Source of the DNA: Legionella cincinnatiensis | Lineage (GTDB): Bacteria > Pseudomonadota > Gammaproteobacteria > Legionellales > Legionellaceae | DNA: 64,000 bases | NCBI RefSeq assembly: GCF_900452415.1 | Contig: NZ_UGNX01000001.1 | Span: forward strand, 3,410,001 to 3,474,000 | Reading direction: 5' to 3' | Shown: positions 62,850 to 64,000 of the stretch, piece after piece | Layout of the letters: each line of letters begins with the position of its first letter | Numbering within the stretch: the stretch's first letter is position 1 | The notes under the pieces: generated by a model | The model's database searches: none | The model's input: the letters and a program-made list of their open reading frames with translations, nothing else | Told to the model about the DNA's origin: nothing | Position numbers and translations under genes: made by a program

Positions 62850-64000
62850 GCAAATACCTCTTTCACTCGATGTAATGCTTGTACACACGAATCAATTTCA
62901 TGAATTGTATTATAAAATGATAAAGAAATACGTGAAGTAGCAGCAACATTATAAAAATCCATCAATGGCATAGCGCAATGATGGCCGCTGCGCAAAGCAA
63001 TTCCTTCACTATCCAAAATAGTGCCAATATCATGAGCATGAATTGTTCCATGCACAAAAGAAACAATGGGGACTTTTTGCTTTGCTGTACCTATGATATT
63101 AAATCCACTTACTGATTCAACAGCAGCAGTTGCATAGTTCAGTAACTTTGCTTCATAAGCAGCAATTGCGTCTAAATCCAAAGATCCTAAATAATCAATA
63201 GCGGCACCTAAGCCTACAACTCCAGCAATATTAGGAGTTCCTGCTTCAAATTTCTGAGGGAGTGGTGCATATTCTGTTGCCTCAAAAGTCACATAATTGA
63301 TCATTTCACCCCCTCCTTGATAGGGGGACATGGCATCCAAAATTTCTTCTCTACCCCACAAGACACCTATACCTGTTGGACCATACATTTTATGGCCTGA
63401 AAAAGCATAAAAGTCACAATCTAAATCCTGAACATCTACAGGTAAATGGGCCGTAGCTTGGGCTCCATCTAATAAAACCTTTGCACCATACGCATGTGCC
63501 ATCTCAATCATTTTTTTCACTGGGTTAATCGTACCTAATGCATTGGAAACATAATTGATTGCCACCAGTTTAGTATTCTTATTTAATTTTTTCGCAAATT
63601 CATCCAATAAGATTTCACCATCAAGCGAAATAGGCGCTACTTGTAATTTTGCACCTGTTTTTTTGCATACCATCTGCCAAGGTACAATATTCGAATGGTG
63701 CTCCATATGTGTAATTAATATTTCTTCATCAGGCAAAATACGTGGTGCAACCAAACTTTGAGCAACGAGATTAATTGCCTCTGTTGTTCCTCGTACAAAA
63801 ATACACTCTCGTGGCGAATAAGCATTAATAAAACGTTTCACTTTTGAACGAACAGCTTCATAAAGTTCAGTAGCTCTGACACTTAAAGTATGAACAGCAC
63901 GATGTACGTTAGCATTATCATGTTCGTAATAACGAGAAATAGCCTCAATTACAGCTTTAGGTTTTTGTGTTGTTGCTGCATTATCAAAATAAATTAAATC
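62846..64000 (-). CDS. sufS: Cysteine desulfurase SufS, 5' end outside the window
   Basis: A PLP enzyme that takes sulfur from cysteine for Fe-S assembly. The frame is open to base 64000; the N-terminal block DLIYFDNAATTQKPKAVIE is already visible, so only a few dozen residues at most are missing. It has ITHMEHHSNIVPW, AFSGHKMYGPTGIGVLWG (PLP-lysine) and the catalytic-Cys loop RSGHHCAMPLM. The type II loop suits SufS rather than IscS. It is followed by sufU in a 4-bp overlap. Confidence 0.96.
   Translation of the reverse strand, partial: DLIYFDNAATTQKPKAVIEAISRYYEHDNANVHRAVHTLSVRATELYEAVRSKVKRFINAYSPRECIFVRGTTEAINLVAQSLVAPRILPDEEILITHMEHHSNIVPWQMVCKKTGAKLQVAPISLDGEILLDEFAKKLNKNTKLVAINYVSNALGTINPVKKMIEMAHAYGAKVLLDGAQATAHLPVDVQDLDCDFYAFSGHKMYGPTGIGVLWGREEILDAMSPYQGGGEMINYVTFEATEYAPLPQKFEAGTPNIAGVVGLGAAIDYLGSLDLDAIAAYEAKLLNYATAAVESVSGFNIIGTAKQKVPIVSFVHGTIHAHDIGTILDSEGIALRSGHHCAMPLMDFYNVAATSRISLSFYNTIHEIDSCVQALHRVKEVFA

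Overview
The window looks like a chromosomal segment of a Legionella-type gammaproteobacterium (Legionellales). It is AT-rich. It has a conserved core at its right end (SufS-SufU-SufT-EpmA, RadC, CoaBC, Dut and an AlgC-type mutase). The rest is mixed with lineage-specific hypothetical proteins and several proteins that look like Dot/Icm-type effectors: a eukaryote-like Ser/Thr kinase, a 2H phosphoesterase, and large charged coiled-coil proteins. Genus and effector status are inferences; I ran no searches. No rRNA, tRNA, CRISPR array, transposase or phage gene was recognised.

Layout. 1-8100: end of a DM9-repeat protein, an FkbH-like HAD phosphatase, a LysR regulator, an operon of amino-acid-binding lipoprotein plus ornithine carbamoyltransferase, and a DUF2279-like protein. 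8100-16300: mostly unfamiliar proteins (acidic-repeat protein, 2H phosphoesterase, cupin-like protein, alpha/beta hydrolase) with a GST and a class II amidotransferase. 16440-17490: a tandem array of palindromic repeats. 17508-21171: an FAD-linked oxidase, a heme-oxygenase-like diiron (HDO) protein and kynurenine monooxygenase. 21391-33000: a PAS-GGDEF-EAL protein, NudC, a MASE3-PAS-GAF sensor, an O-methyltransferase, a LysE exporter, DgkA, a DUF2490 barrel and a VanY-like peptidase.

33044-40161 is the most striking unit: seven tightly packed plus-strand genes. They encode a P450, a GNAT-like protein, a stand-alone condensation-type acyltransferase, an isoprenylcysteine/phospholipid methyltransferase-like membrane protein, a fatty-acid desaturase, a CapA-like protein and an HDO-type diiron protein. 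This reads as a compact biosynthetic gene cluster for an acylated or lipid-derived metabolite; no product can be named from the sequence.

40228-42437 is a second, larger array (ten units of about 215-226 bp). It carries the same palindromic core as the 16.5-17.4 kb array, and both arrays lie where genes converge. 42472-56527: the kinase, GtrB/GtrA-type lipid glycosylation genes, DUF190/CrcB, a YdjC-type deacetylase, an EamA transporter, RdgB, a TPR-methyltransferase, a PAS-LuxR regulator, a frameshifted Kef-type antiporter and a 602-residue coiled-coil protein. 56629-64000: housekeeping genes for sugar-phosphate, dUTP, coenzyme A, EF-P modification and Fe-S cluster assembly.

Throughout, starts were moved from the longest reading frame when a Shine-Dalgarno sequence, a stop-start overlap or a signal peptide favoured an internal start; each case is stated in its entry.
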